A stretch of DNA of 12,118 nucleotides from an uncultured Clostridia bacterium (GTDB taxonomy: Bacteria; Bacillota; Clostridia; Saccharofermentanales; Saccharofermentanaceae), in the NCBI GenBank assembly GCA_946405115.1, contig CAMJGB010000037.1:1-12118 (forward strand), in the 5' to 3' direction. The position numbers and the translations under genes were made by a program. Each line of letters starts with the position of its first letter. Position 1 is the first letter of the stretch. Below the pieces are notes generated by a model, which did not search any database, was not told the DNA's origin, and saw nothing but the letters and a program-made list of their open reading frames with translations. Below, piece by piece: positions 6,245 through 12,118 of the stretch.

Positions 6245-7339
6245 ATGCAAAGAGCAGCAGTGATTATGGCAGGCGGCGGCGGAACTAGATTCTGGCCTAT
6301 CTCAAGGATGGCTACACCTAAGCAGCTTGTTAAGCTCACAGGCGATGACGTTATGATCAATGAGACAATCAAGCATTATGACAGTGTCATCGGAAGAGAG
6401 AACACTTTCATCGTTACGAACAGTAAGCAGGCCGAGCTCATGGACAAGGTCCTCTTTGATGAAGTTGACAGAAAGAATATCCTGATCGAGCCCGTTCAGC
6501 GCAACACAGCACCTTGCATCATCTATGCCGCTATGACTTTAAAGAAGCTCTACGGCGATGCGATCATGGCTGTGCTTCCCGCTGACCACCACATCGGTAA
6601 TATCAAGGAATATGAGCGAGTTCTGAACCTTGCCATGGATACGGCTGAGAAGACTGACAGAATCGTTACAGTCGGTCTTAAGCCTACTTTCCCTTCGACA
6701 GGTTACGGCTACATCAATTTTTCTGAGTCCGCGAGTGTGGGCACTGAAGTCTACGATCTTTTAAGATTCGTCGAGAAGCCTGATCTTGCAAGAGCTACCG
6801 AGTATGTTGAATCCGGCAGATACCTTTGGAATTCAGGCATGTTCATCTGGAAGGTAAGCGTTATCCTAGATTACTTTAAGAAGCTCTTGCCTGATATGTA
6901 CGAGGCTATGGAGAATATCTTTGATGACTTAAGAACTGACAGGGAAGAAGCGGCGATCGCAGCAACATATCCCACTCTTGAGAAGATATCAGTCGATTAC
7001 GGAATCATGGAGAATGCAGAAGGTGTTTACTGCATCCCTGCTGACTTTGGTTGGAATGATGTAGGTTCCTGGGATTCGCTTGATAACGTGTTCACAGGTG
7101 ACGCAGACGGCAACATCGCAGCAGGCGAGGCTATCGGCAATAACCACATCTTTGAAGGCACAAAGAATTCCGTAGTCTTCGATGCAGCAGGCGATAAGTT
7201 CGTGGCTGCAGTCGGACTCGACAATATCGTAATCGTAAATACAAAGGATGCGATCCTTGTTCTTAACAAGGACAAGGCGCAGGATGTTAAGAAGATTGTT
7301 GATGCACTTAAGGAGCAGGGAAGAGAGGATCTTCTTTGA
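6245..7339 (+). CDS. manC: Mannose-1-phosphate guanylyltransferase
   Basis: 364-residue nucleotidyltransferase that makes GDP-mannose from GTP and mannose-1-phosphate in the cytoplasm, supplying glycosyltransferases of the cluster. Motifs: nucleotide-binding loop GGGGTRFWPISR (10-21) with PKQ at 25-27, ADHH (113-116), FVEKP (175-179), WNSGMF (195-200), VDYGIME (250-256) and WNDVGSW (270-276), all diagnostic of GDP-mannose pyrophosphorylases. It is the single-domain form, with no phosphomannose-isomerase extension. A short beta-helix-like tail follows. The start at 6245 is set by GGAGG at 6231-6235. A -10-like TATTAT at 6205-6210 could drive it, but no clear -35 is seen. The stop overlaps the TTG start of the next GT4 gene. 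Confident call; the nearest alternative is a related sugar-1-phosphate nucleotidyltransferase. Confidence 0.95.
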   Translation: MQRAAVIMAGGGGTRFWPISRMATPKQLVKLTGDDVMINETIKHYDSVIGRENTFIVTNSKQAELMDKVLFDEVDRKNILIEPVQRNTAPCIIYAAMTLKKLYGDAIMAVLPADHHIGNIKEYERVLNLAMDTAEKTDRIVTVGLKPTFPSTGYGYINFSESASVGTEVYDLLRFVEKPDLARATEYVESGRYLWNSGMFIWKVSVILDYFKKLLPDMYEAMENIFDDLRTDREEAAIAATYPTLEKISVDYGIMENAEGVYCIPADFGWNDVGSWDSLDNVFTGDADGNIAAGEAIGNNHIFEGTKNSVVFDAAGDKFVAAVGLDNIVIVNTKDAILVLNKDKAQDVKKIVDALKEQGREDLL

Positions 7340-8553
7340 GAATCGCTCTTGATCTGACGTCAACGCCGAAGTCCAAGACGGGCATCGGCCGCTATATGCT
7401 GGGACTCATCAAGGGACTGCAGGAAGTAGACAACGAGAACGAATATTACCTATTCGCGCAGGACGATGATCTCTCAGGCTTCGGTGTCTACAAGGACAAC
7501 TTCCACATGGTGCCGTGCAACCACAAGGTTCTTAGGAAACAGTGGGTGCGCATTATCTGGGAGCAGGTCGTGTTCCCGTGGCGCCTTAAGAAAGCGAAGG
7601 CCGACGTGCTTTTGTGCCCCAACTACTCCATGCCGTACCCTGTAAGGCTCGTGCACCACAAGATGGCAGTCGTGAACGCTTTCCATGACATGGCGTACTT
7701 CATGTTCCCGGAGCTTTACATAGGATGGAAGCGCGAGATCTTCAAGTGGTACATAAAAAGATCCGCAAGATCAACGGACAAGATAATCACGATATCGGAG
7801 AACTCGAGGGAGGACATCCCGAAGTTCTGTAAGCCTAAGAACACGGACATTACTGTTACTTACATGGGTGTTAAGGAAGCGTTCTTCGAGGGCAAGCCCG
7901 CAAGCGACGAGATACTTAACAAGTACCGCATCACAGGCGAGTACATCTACTATGTAGGAACGCTCGAGCCGAGAAAGAACGTAAAGGGTCTCATCGAAGG
8001 CTACAAGCTTCTTCCAAAGGAGACGCGCGATAAGTACAAGCTCGTAATCACCGGCAAGAAGGGCTGGTTCTACGATGAGATGTTCTGCATGGTAAACAGG
8101 GATCCCGATCTAAATGAGAACGTAATCTTCACGGGCTTCGTCGACGATCAGGACATGATCCCGCTTCTTAAAAGAGCGAGTGCTTTCGCATATGTGTCGC
8201 TCTATGAAGGCTTCGGAATTCCGGTCGCAGAGGCAATGGCTGCGGGCGTTCCGTGCGTTACTTCAGACAGGTCTTCCATGAAGGAGATAGCAGAAGGCTA
8301 TGGCTTCCTCGCCGACCCCGAAAAGCCTGAGAGCATCTGCAGTAAGCTCCAGGAAGCACTTCATGCGCATGAGGCCGCGGGGGAAAATAATAGCGTTAAC
8401 ACTGAAGACACCGGCGTCATCAACATTGAGGCTCAGGCTGCAATAAACAGAATCAAATCCGCGCAGGAGCATGCGCGTAAGTTTACGTGGAGAGCGTGTG
8501 CCGAGGGAACGATCAAGTCTTTCGGTGAAGCCTGCGATAGACGAACTTCCTGA
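7336..8553 (+). CDS. GT4-family glycosyltransferase, likely mannosyltransferase
   Basis: 405-residue GT-B enzyme. It starts at TTG in a TTGA overlap with the manC stop, with GAGAGG (7323-7328) seven bases upstream. The N-terminal domain opens MRIALDLTST and has a glycine-rich TGIGRYMLGL loop (15-24), as in WbaZ/mannosyltransferase-like GT4 proteins. The donor domain shows YYVGTLEPRKN (205-215), FTGFVDD (265-271) and E-x7-E at E291 and E299 in YEGFGIPVAEAMA. Coupling to manC makes GDP-mannose the likely donor; this is inference from context. A hydrophilic insert of about 25 residues (349-373) sits before the last helix. The gene's 3' end overlaps the opposing GT2 gene by 41 bases. Confidence 0.93.
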   Translation: MRIALDLTSTPKSKTGIGRYMLGLIKGLQEVDNENEYYLFAQDDDLSGFGVYKDNFHMVPCNHKVLRKQWVRIIWEQVVFPWRLKKAKADVLLCPNYSMPYPVRLVHHKMAVVNAFHDMAYFMFPELYIGWKREIFKWYIKRSARSTDKIITISENSREDIPKFCKPKNTDITVTYMGVKEAFFEGKPASDEILNKYRITGEYIYYVGTLEPRKNVKGLIEGYKLLPKETRDKYKLVITGKKGWFYDEMFCMVNRDPDLNENVIFTGFVDDQDMIPLLKRASAFAYVSLYEGFGIPVAEAMAAGVPCVTSDRSSMKEIAEGYGFLADPEKPESICSKLQEALHAHEAAGENNSVNTEDTGVINIEAQAAINRIKSAQEHARKFTWRACAEGTIKSFGEACDRRTS

Positions 8554-9319
8554 TAAATTCAGGCATGATGCAGACAAGATAATGAGGGATTGCCCCAGTG
8601 AGGTAATCCTTTTTTGTTGTCCAGTCGCGCTCCATGAGTGAGCGGTGGTAGTTAAGCATGATGCGTCCGTATTCTTTGCCGCCGCGCCTTAGGAACATGC
8701 CTTCATCAGTTCTCATGTAAAGCAAAGGCTCCTCGATATTCGCGACGCGTGCGCCGTTCATTAGCATGCGGACCCAAAGGTCGTAATCTTCGAAGTAGGG
8801 GAAGTCTGAATTATAGCCGCCCGCAGCAAGAACAGCAGACTTGCGGAACATAACCGACGGGTGATTAAAGGGATTCCTTTTACGCGAGAACAAAACGATA
8901 TCTTCCTCGTTACAAGGCAAATCGCGGCGTCCGGTAACATTCTCAACAGACTCTTCAAACTCAAGAATAGCAGAGCTTACAAGATCCAAGCCCTCTGACA
9001 GCTTCGCGTACTCAAGTCCCATGCGGGTAGGCATGGCGATGTCATCGGAATCCATGCGTGCGACGAACTCATAAGATACGTGGCGAAGGCCTTCGTTCAA
9101 AGCGGCGCCCAACCCACGATTGGAATCAAGCCTAACAGTCTTAATCGAAGGATATGAATTGATAACTTCCTGAAGCGATGACCCTATAGGCCCGTCAATA
9201 ACTAATACAAACTCTGCGGGCAGGAAGTCCTGAGCAAATACGCTGTCGATACTTGCGCGAAGATTAACTGCGTTCTCGCCCGCATACACGGACATCAGGA
9301 CTGAATAAGGATTAACCAT
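8513..9319 (-). CDS. GT2-family glycosyltransferase
   Basis: 268-residue GT-A-fold inverting glycosyltransferase (Glycos_transf_2). It begins YSVLMSVYAGE (5-15), a typical first strand. The metal/donor motif is DSDD at 90-93, the acceptor-side motifs are NHPSVMF (152-158) and a W-x-E-equivalent region YFEDYDLWVRM (175-185) with E177/D178. It is expected to extend the lipid-linked chain at the cytoplasmic face. There are no long transmembrane helices; the basic C-terminus may bind membrane. It follows the priming phosphotransferase with an 8-base overlap, so the two are probably co-translated. Its last 41 bases run antisense to the GT4 gene, and residues about 237-246 are coded by the strand opposite a probable terminator. 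Confidence 0.93.
   Translation of the reverse strand: MVNPYSVLMSVYAGENAVNLRASIDSVFAQDFLPAEFVLVIDGPIGSSLQEVINSYPSIKTVRLDSNRGLGAALNEGLRHVSYEFVARMDSDDIAMPTRMGLEYAKLSEGLDLVSSAILEFEESVENVTGRRDLPCNEEDIVLFSRKRNPFNHPSVMFRKSAVLAAGGYNSDFPYFEDYDLWVRMLMNGARVANIEEPLLYMRTDEGMFLRRGGKEYGRIMLNYHRSLMERDWTTKKDYLTGAIPHYLVCIMPEFIRKFVYRRLHRKT
8587..8615 (+). terminator. Intrinsic terminator of the manC-GT4 operon inside the opposing GT2 gene
   Basis: GGATTGCC (8587-8594) and GGTAATCC (8602-8609) form an 8-bp stem with one G-U pair and a 7-base loop, followed immediately by six T (8610-8615). The stem can extend outward by about three weaker pairs. It lies 33 bases past the GT4 stop. It also encodes part of residues 237-246 of the GT2 protein on the other strand. 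Confidence 0.72.
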
Positions 9320-10754
9320 CTTCTTCTGTGGAGATCATACCGGGATCGACAGGCTTAAGAAGCGTGGAATCCGTTGATACGACAGTCTCGCGGTTCTCCT
9401 CGAAGCTCTGGTTATAAAGGTGGGGAGTAAATATCGCACGAACCGTTAAGAATATGATCTTAATATCCTGAAGGATAGAGTAATTCTTGATGTAAAGAAG
9501 GTCGTAACGAAGCTTGTCAGCAGCGGTTGTATCGTAGTTTCCTGCAATCTGTGCAAGACCTGTGATACCAGCCTTAACTGCAAATCTTTGTGAGTATCCG
9601 GGAATCTTCTTCTCGAATGTGGCAACGAACTCCGGACGCTCGGAACGGGGACCTACTACGCTCATCTCGCCCATGAGAACGTTGAGGAACTGAGGGATCT
9701 CATCGATCTTGGAGCGTCTGAGGAAACGGCCGATCTTAGTGACTCTGGGGTCGTTCTTACCTGAGATTACGGCGCCTGTGTATGTCTCGGCGTCAACTCT
9801 CATGGTACGGAGCTTGTAGATGAAATAAGGCTTGTTGTTGATCGTGAGACGCTCCTGCTTGAAGAAAACAGGTCCGCCGTCCTCGGCCTTGATGAGAATG
9901 GCACTGATAAGAAGGATCGGGGATGCAAGCAAGAGAGCGAATACGGATACGAAGATATCGAGAGTTCTCTTGAATAATCTCTGCTCGAACGTAAGACCCA
10001 TACGATCCATGAGCATTACCATGAGATCGTTAAGGTAGATGATACGTGACTTATAAAGCGAGATCTCGTAGAACTGCGGTACTACGTAAACGACGGTGTC
10101 GTACTTGGCACACGCAAGGATGATGTCCGACTTAACGTCCTCGGGGACATCGGGGCAAAGGAAGATCTCAACGTTACTTCTAATTACGGCTTTAACCGCA
10201 CGTTTGTCCGAGTAACGGACGAGACGGGAGAAGTCGAGGTCAACTGACTTAAGGGAAGGTGAGATCTTGGCCTTAACCTGGTTCATCGTGGTTACGTTGG
10301 AACCGATGATAACAAGGCTTCCTGTCTCATACACACGCTTGCTTATCGCCATGCAGATCATCTGCCATGTGAAGATGTAGATGATGAGTACGATGAAGGA
10401 AATAAGGATAACGCTTCGAGGGAAGGCACGCTGCTCTGTAAGGTCCTTCGCGGAAAGCGTGATAAGGGTCTGGATAAAGCTGAACTTTAGGGAATCTGCT
10501 ACGACTTCGACGTTCTTCTTACGGAAGAAGCGCGCCATCTGCAGGAAGTCGGCAAGCACAAAGCTCGAAAAGCTTATGATCGGCATCAACGCGAGGTAAG
10601 CATCGTAGTTGTTAACGCCGGATTCTACGTTCTCCATCTGGGAACCGAACATTACGAAGAAACTTGTAATGTAGCCAAAATTAACGACTACAACGAGTCC
10701 GCACAGGAAAATGACTTTCAGGATATGTGTAAATGTTACCTTGTTACTGCTCAT
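9312..10754 (-). CDS. Polyprenyl-phosphate sugar phosphotransferase (glycan-priming enzyme)
   Basis: 480-residue member of the bacterial sugar transferase family (Bac_transf; WbaP/WcaJ-like). It moves a sugar-1-phosphate from a nucleotide sugar to undecaprenyl phosphate, starting glycan assembly at the membrane. Hydrophobic helices are seen at about 11-36, 52-72 and 114-138, with a weaker one at 88-104. A soluble Rossmann-like middle domain follows (145-235). Then come the re-entrant membrane segment DIFVSVFALLLASPILLIS (266-284) and the catalytic domain: FFKQER (297-302), YKLRTM (313-318), the Asp-Glu pair D351/E352 in KIDEIPQFLNVL, and MSVVGPRSERPEF (364-376). An acidic/Ser-Thr tail of about 38 residues follows. 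The start ATG has GGGGAG a few bases upstream. It is first in a two-gene operon with the GT2 gene. The initiating sugar is not readable. Confidence 0.95.
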   Translation of the reverse strand: MSSNKVTFTHILKVIFLCGLVVVVNFGYITSFFVMFGSQMENVESGVNNYDAYLALMPIISFSSFVLADFLQMARFFRKKNVEVVADSLKFSFIQTLITLSAKDLTEQRAFPRSVILISFIVLIIYIFTWQMICMAISKRVYETGSLVIIGSNVTTMNQVKAKISPSLKSVDLDFSRLVRYSDKRAVKAVIRSNVEIFLCPDVPEDVKSDIILACAKYDTVVYVVPQFYEISLYKSRIIYLNDLMVMLMDRMGLTFEQRLFKRTLDIFVSVFALLLASPILLISAILIKAEDGGPVFFKQERLTINNKPYFIYKLRTMRVDAETYTGAVISGKNDPRVTKIGRFLRRSKIDEIPQFLNVLMGEMSVVGPRSERPEFVATFEKKIPGYSQRFAVKAGITGLAQIAGNYDTTAADKLRYDLLYIKNYSILQDIKIIFLTVRAIFTPHLYNQSFEENRETVVSTDSTLLKPVDPGMISTEEDG

Positions 10755-10772
10755 TTTCTCCCCGCGAGAATA

Positions 10773-10792
10773 TTAACCACGCCGTGGCTTAA
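10773..10792 (-). promoter_or_regulatory. Palindrome in the 5' leader of the priming phosphotransferase gene
   Basis: On the + strand TTAACCAC (10773-10780), centre GCC, then GTGG-C-TTAA (10784-10792) forms an inverted repeat with one bulged base. It lies between the predicted transcription start near 10794 and the ribosome site, so it could be an operator or a leader hairpin. Its function is unknown. Confidence 0.4.
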
Positions 10793-10800
10793 TCTTCTTA

Positions 10801-10809
10801 ATTGTACCA
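10801..10809 (-). promoter_or_regulatory. Extended -10 promoter of the phosphotransferase-GT2 operon
   Basis: On the minus strand TGGTACAAT (10809-10801) is an extended -10 element: a TG dinucleotide, one base, then TACAAT. A weak -35 TTTTGT lies 17 bases upstream. The leader to the ATG at 10754 would be about 40 bases. Confidence 0.5.
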
Positions 10810-10879
10810 TATCGGCTAATGTTACAAAATTAATCAACAAAATACCATATTTATTTATAAAGAATGAATTTAAAACATC

Positions 10880-10908
10880 TTGAAACTTAACGAGCCGTTA
10901 AGTATATT
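10880..10908 (+). promoter_or_regulatory. Promoter of the VanW-family gene with palindromic spacer
   Basis: TTGAAA (10880-10885) and TATATT (10903-10908) are 17 bases apart, predicting a start near 10915 and a leader of about 30 bases. The spacer is itself a perfect palindrome, ACTTAACGAGCCGTTAAGT (10885-10903: 8-bp arms, 3-base centre), the position expected for a repressor or a spacer-binding activator. Confidence 0.7.
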
Positions 10909-10944
10909 AAGTTGTAAAACTTTTTCGGGGGTAGAGGCATTCTT

Positions 10945-12118
10945 ATGAAGAATAGCGGCGGAAACAGCGGAAAGCCTAGCAATTACGGCAATTCTAGACC
11001 TTCGCACCTTAACATGGGCAATGCGCCTGTGAGAGTTGGTGCCAAGGGTAAATCGGCTCCATCCAAGCAGAGAACTTCTAAATCCTCAAGCTCCAAATCC
11101 TCCTTATATTCAAAGAAGAAAAGAAAGGCTCCCGTAGGTACAGGCCTTCTTGTATTCGTCCTTATTCTTGCAATCCTGGGCGGAGCAGGCTTTTACATGT
11201 ACACTCAGGGCTTCTTCGATCCCAAGTATGAGATTACACTTGCCGACGGCACAGTAAGTAAGGTATCTGCTAAGCAGCTTCGTGAGATGCTTTCAGGCGA
11301 TACTATCGTAGACGGCATCATCATCAACGGCGTTAACGTAGGCGGCATGACAAGAGACGAGGCTTTGCAGACACTTACTCCCAACCAGCCTCCGGTACCC
11401 ACACTCGACATCAGCCTTGACCTCGACGGTGTTGTATATCCTCTTGATTTAAGTTCACTTCCTCTTACATCTACACTTGAGAGCGTAGTTGATGAGGCTT
11501 ATGGCACTTTGAGACTTACAGGTGAGGAAGACGACCAGGCTCTCGTTGATCTTTACAACAGCAGAAGAGCTCTCGCAGCTTCTCCCATCGAATATAATTC
11601 AGCATACACACTTTCTACTGATGCAGTAGGACAGATCGTTACAAGCACACTTGCAGATTCCACTTCCGTAGCTGTAGATGCTGTTATCACAGGCTTTGAT
11701 CCCGAGGCTTGCGTATTCGAGTACACAGGCTCAAGCAGAGGTTATGAGATCAACCTCGAGGAAGCTGTAACAGACGTTACTTCACTTCTTGAGAGCGGCG
11801 TATATACAGGCGTTGTTCCCGTAGTTGCTCAGGTTACAGAGCCTTCGCTCACAACAGAGATGATCCAGAACGAGTTCGGCATCATCGCATCTTCAACATC
11901 AACAACTACTTCTAATGCAAGCAGAAACCATAACATCTCGATCACATGCCAGAAGATCAACGGTTTGGTTCTCCAGCCCGGTGAGGAGTTCTCCTTCAAC
12001 GAGTTCGTAGGACCCAGAAATGAGTCCACAGGCTATCAGGTTGCAGGTGTTATCGAGAACGGACAGTCTGCTCAGGCTTACGGCGGCGGTATCTGCCAGG
12101 TAAGCTCCATGATCTACC
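10945..12118 (+). CDS. VanW-family membrane-anchored cell-surface protein (3' partial)
   Basis: 391 residues are visible before the window ends. The ATG at 10945 follows AGAGG (ending at 10937) by seven bases. The N-terminus is a Gly/Asn then Ser/Lys-rich cytoplasmic stretch (1-62, ending KKKRK). A single transmembrane anchor follows at about 64-86, so the rest should be outside the cell. Residues about 95-300 contain a putative peptidoglycan-binding-type region (PG_4-like, NGVNVGGMTRDEAL at 128-141 is the typical opening). The VanW domain begins near 326: RNHNISI, INGLVLQPGEEFSFNE (338-353), and the hallmark GGGICQVSS (380-388). Proteins of this type are common in Clostridia, often near wall-glycan genes; the biochemical activity of VanW is not established. 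The gene has its own promoter, divergent from the priming enzyme. Confidence 0.92.
   Translation, partial: MKNSGGNSGKPSNYGNSRPSHLNMGNAPVRVGAKGKSAPSKQRTSKSSSSKSSLYSKKKRKAPVGTGLLVFVLILAILGGAGFYMYTQGFFDPKYEITLADGTVSKVSAKQLREMLSGDTIVDGIIINGVNVGGMTRDEALQTLTPNQPPVPTLDISLDLDGVVYPLDLSSLPLTSTLESVVDEAYGTLRLTGEEDDQALVDLYNSRRALAASPIEYNSAYTLSTDAVGQIVTSTLADSTSVAVDAVITGFDPEACVFEYTGSSRGYEINLEEAVTDVTSLLESGVYTGVVPVVAQVTEPSLTTEMIQNEFGIIASSTSTTTSNASRNHNISITCQKINGLVLQPGEEFSFNEFVGPRNESTGYQVAGVIENGQSAQAYGGGICQVSSMIY

Noticed and set aside
8460..8477. CGCGCA/TGCGCG hairpin as a terminator for the minus-strand GT2 operon
   Set aside because: The 6-bp stem is perfect, but on the minus strand it is followed only by GATTTG, with no real T-run, and it lies in GT4 coding sequence.

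Overview
The window reads as a glycan-assembly and export locus from a Gram-positive, Clostridia-type bacterium (Bacillota). That placement is inference. It rests on a VanW-family protein with an N-terminal membrane anchor, a Cof-type HAD hydrolase, tightly overlapping genes and intermediate GC, all typical of gut or rumen Clostridia. No rRNA, tRNA, CRISPR array or insertion sequence is visible, and no gene-free stretch exceeds about 200 bases.

Left block (1-4290, + strand): five genes joined by start/stop overlaps. They are a Wzt-type polysaccharide ABC-exporter ATPase with a C-terminal glycan-recognition domain (5' end outside the window), two small coiled-coil proteins that look like relatives of each other, and two GT4 glycosyltransferases. 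Next comes an AT-rich single gene (4441-5226) for an orphan nuclease-fold protein. After it lies a striking tandem pair of 49-bp imperfect hairpins (5235-5345), in the gap where this gene converges with a minus-strand HAD phosphatase gene (5392-6192).

Middle block (6245-8553, + strand): manC, making GDP-mannose, overlaps a third GT4 gene. The manC and HAD genes diverge from a very short promoter region. The GT4 gene ends 41 bp inside the end of the opposing GT2 gene, and its probable intrinsic terminator lies within the GT2 coding sequence.

Right block: a minus-strand pair (10754 down to 8513) encodes the polyprenyl-phosphate sugar phosphotransferase that would start the glycan on its lipid carrier, followed by the GT2 glycosyltransferase. 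A 190-bp divergent promoter region separates this pair from a VanW-family gene that runs off the right edge. A perfect 8-bp-arm palindrome fills the -35/-10 spacer of the VanW-gene promoter.

Together the genes suggest this route: the phosphotransferase primes undecaprenyl phosphate, the GT2 and three GT4 enzymes extend the chain (probably using GDP-mannose among other donors), and the Wzt ATPase powers export with a Wzm permease that should be encoded just upstream of the window. No wholly new system can be demonstrated. The items most worth checking are the twin small proteins, the duplicated hairpin, the palindromic promoter spacer and the terminator buried in an opposing gene.
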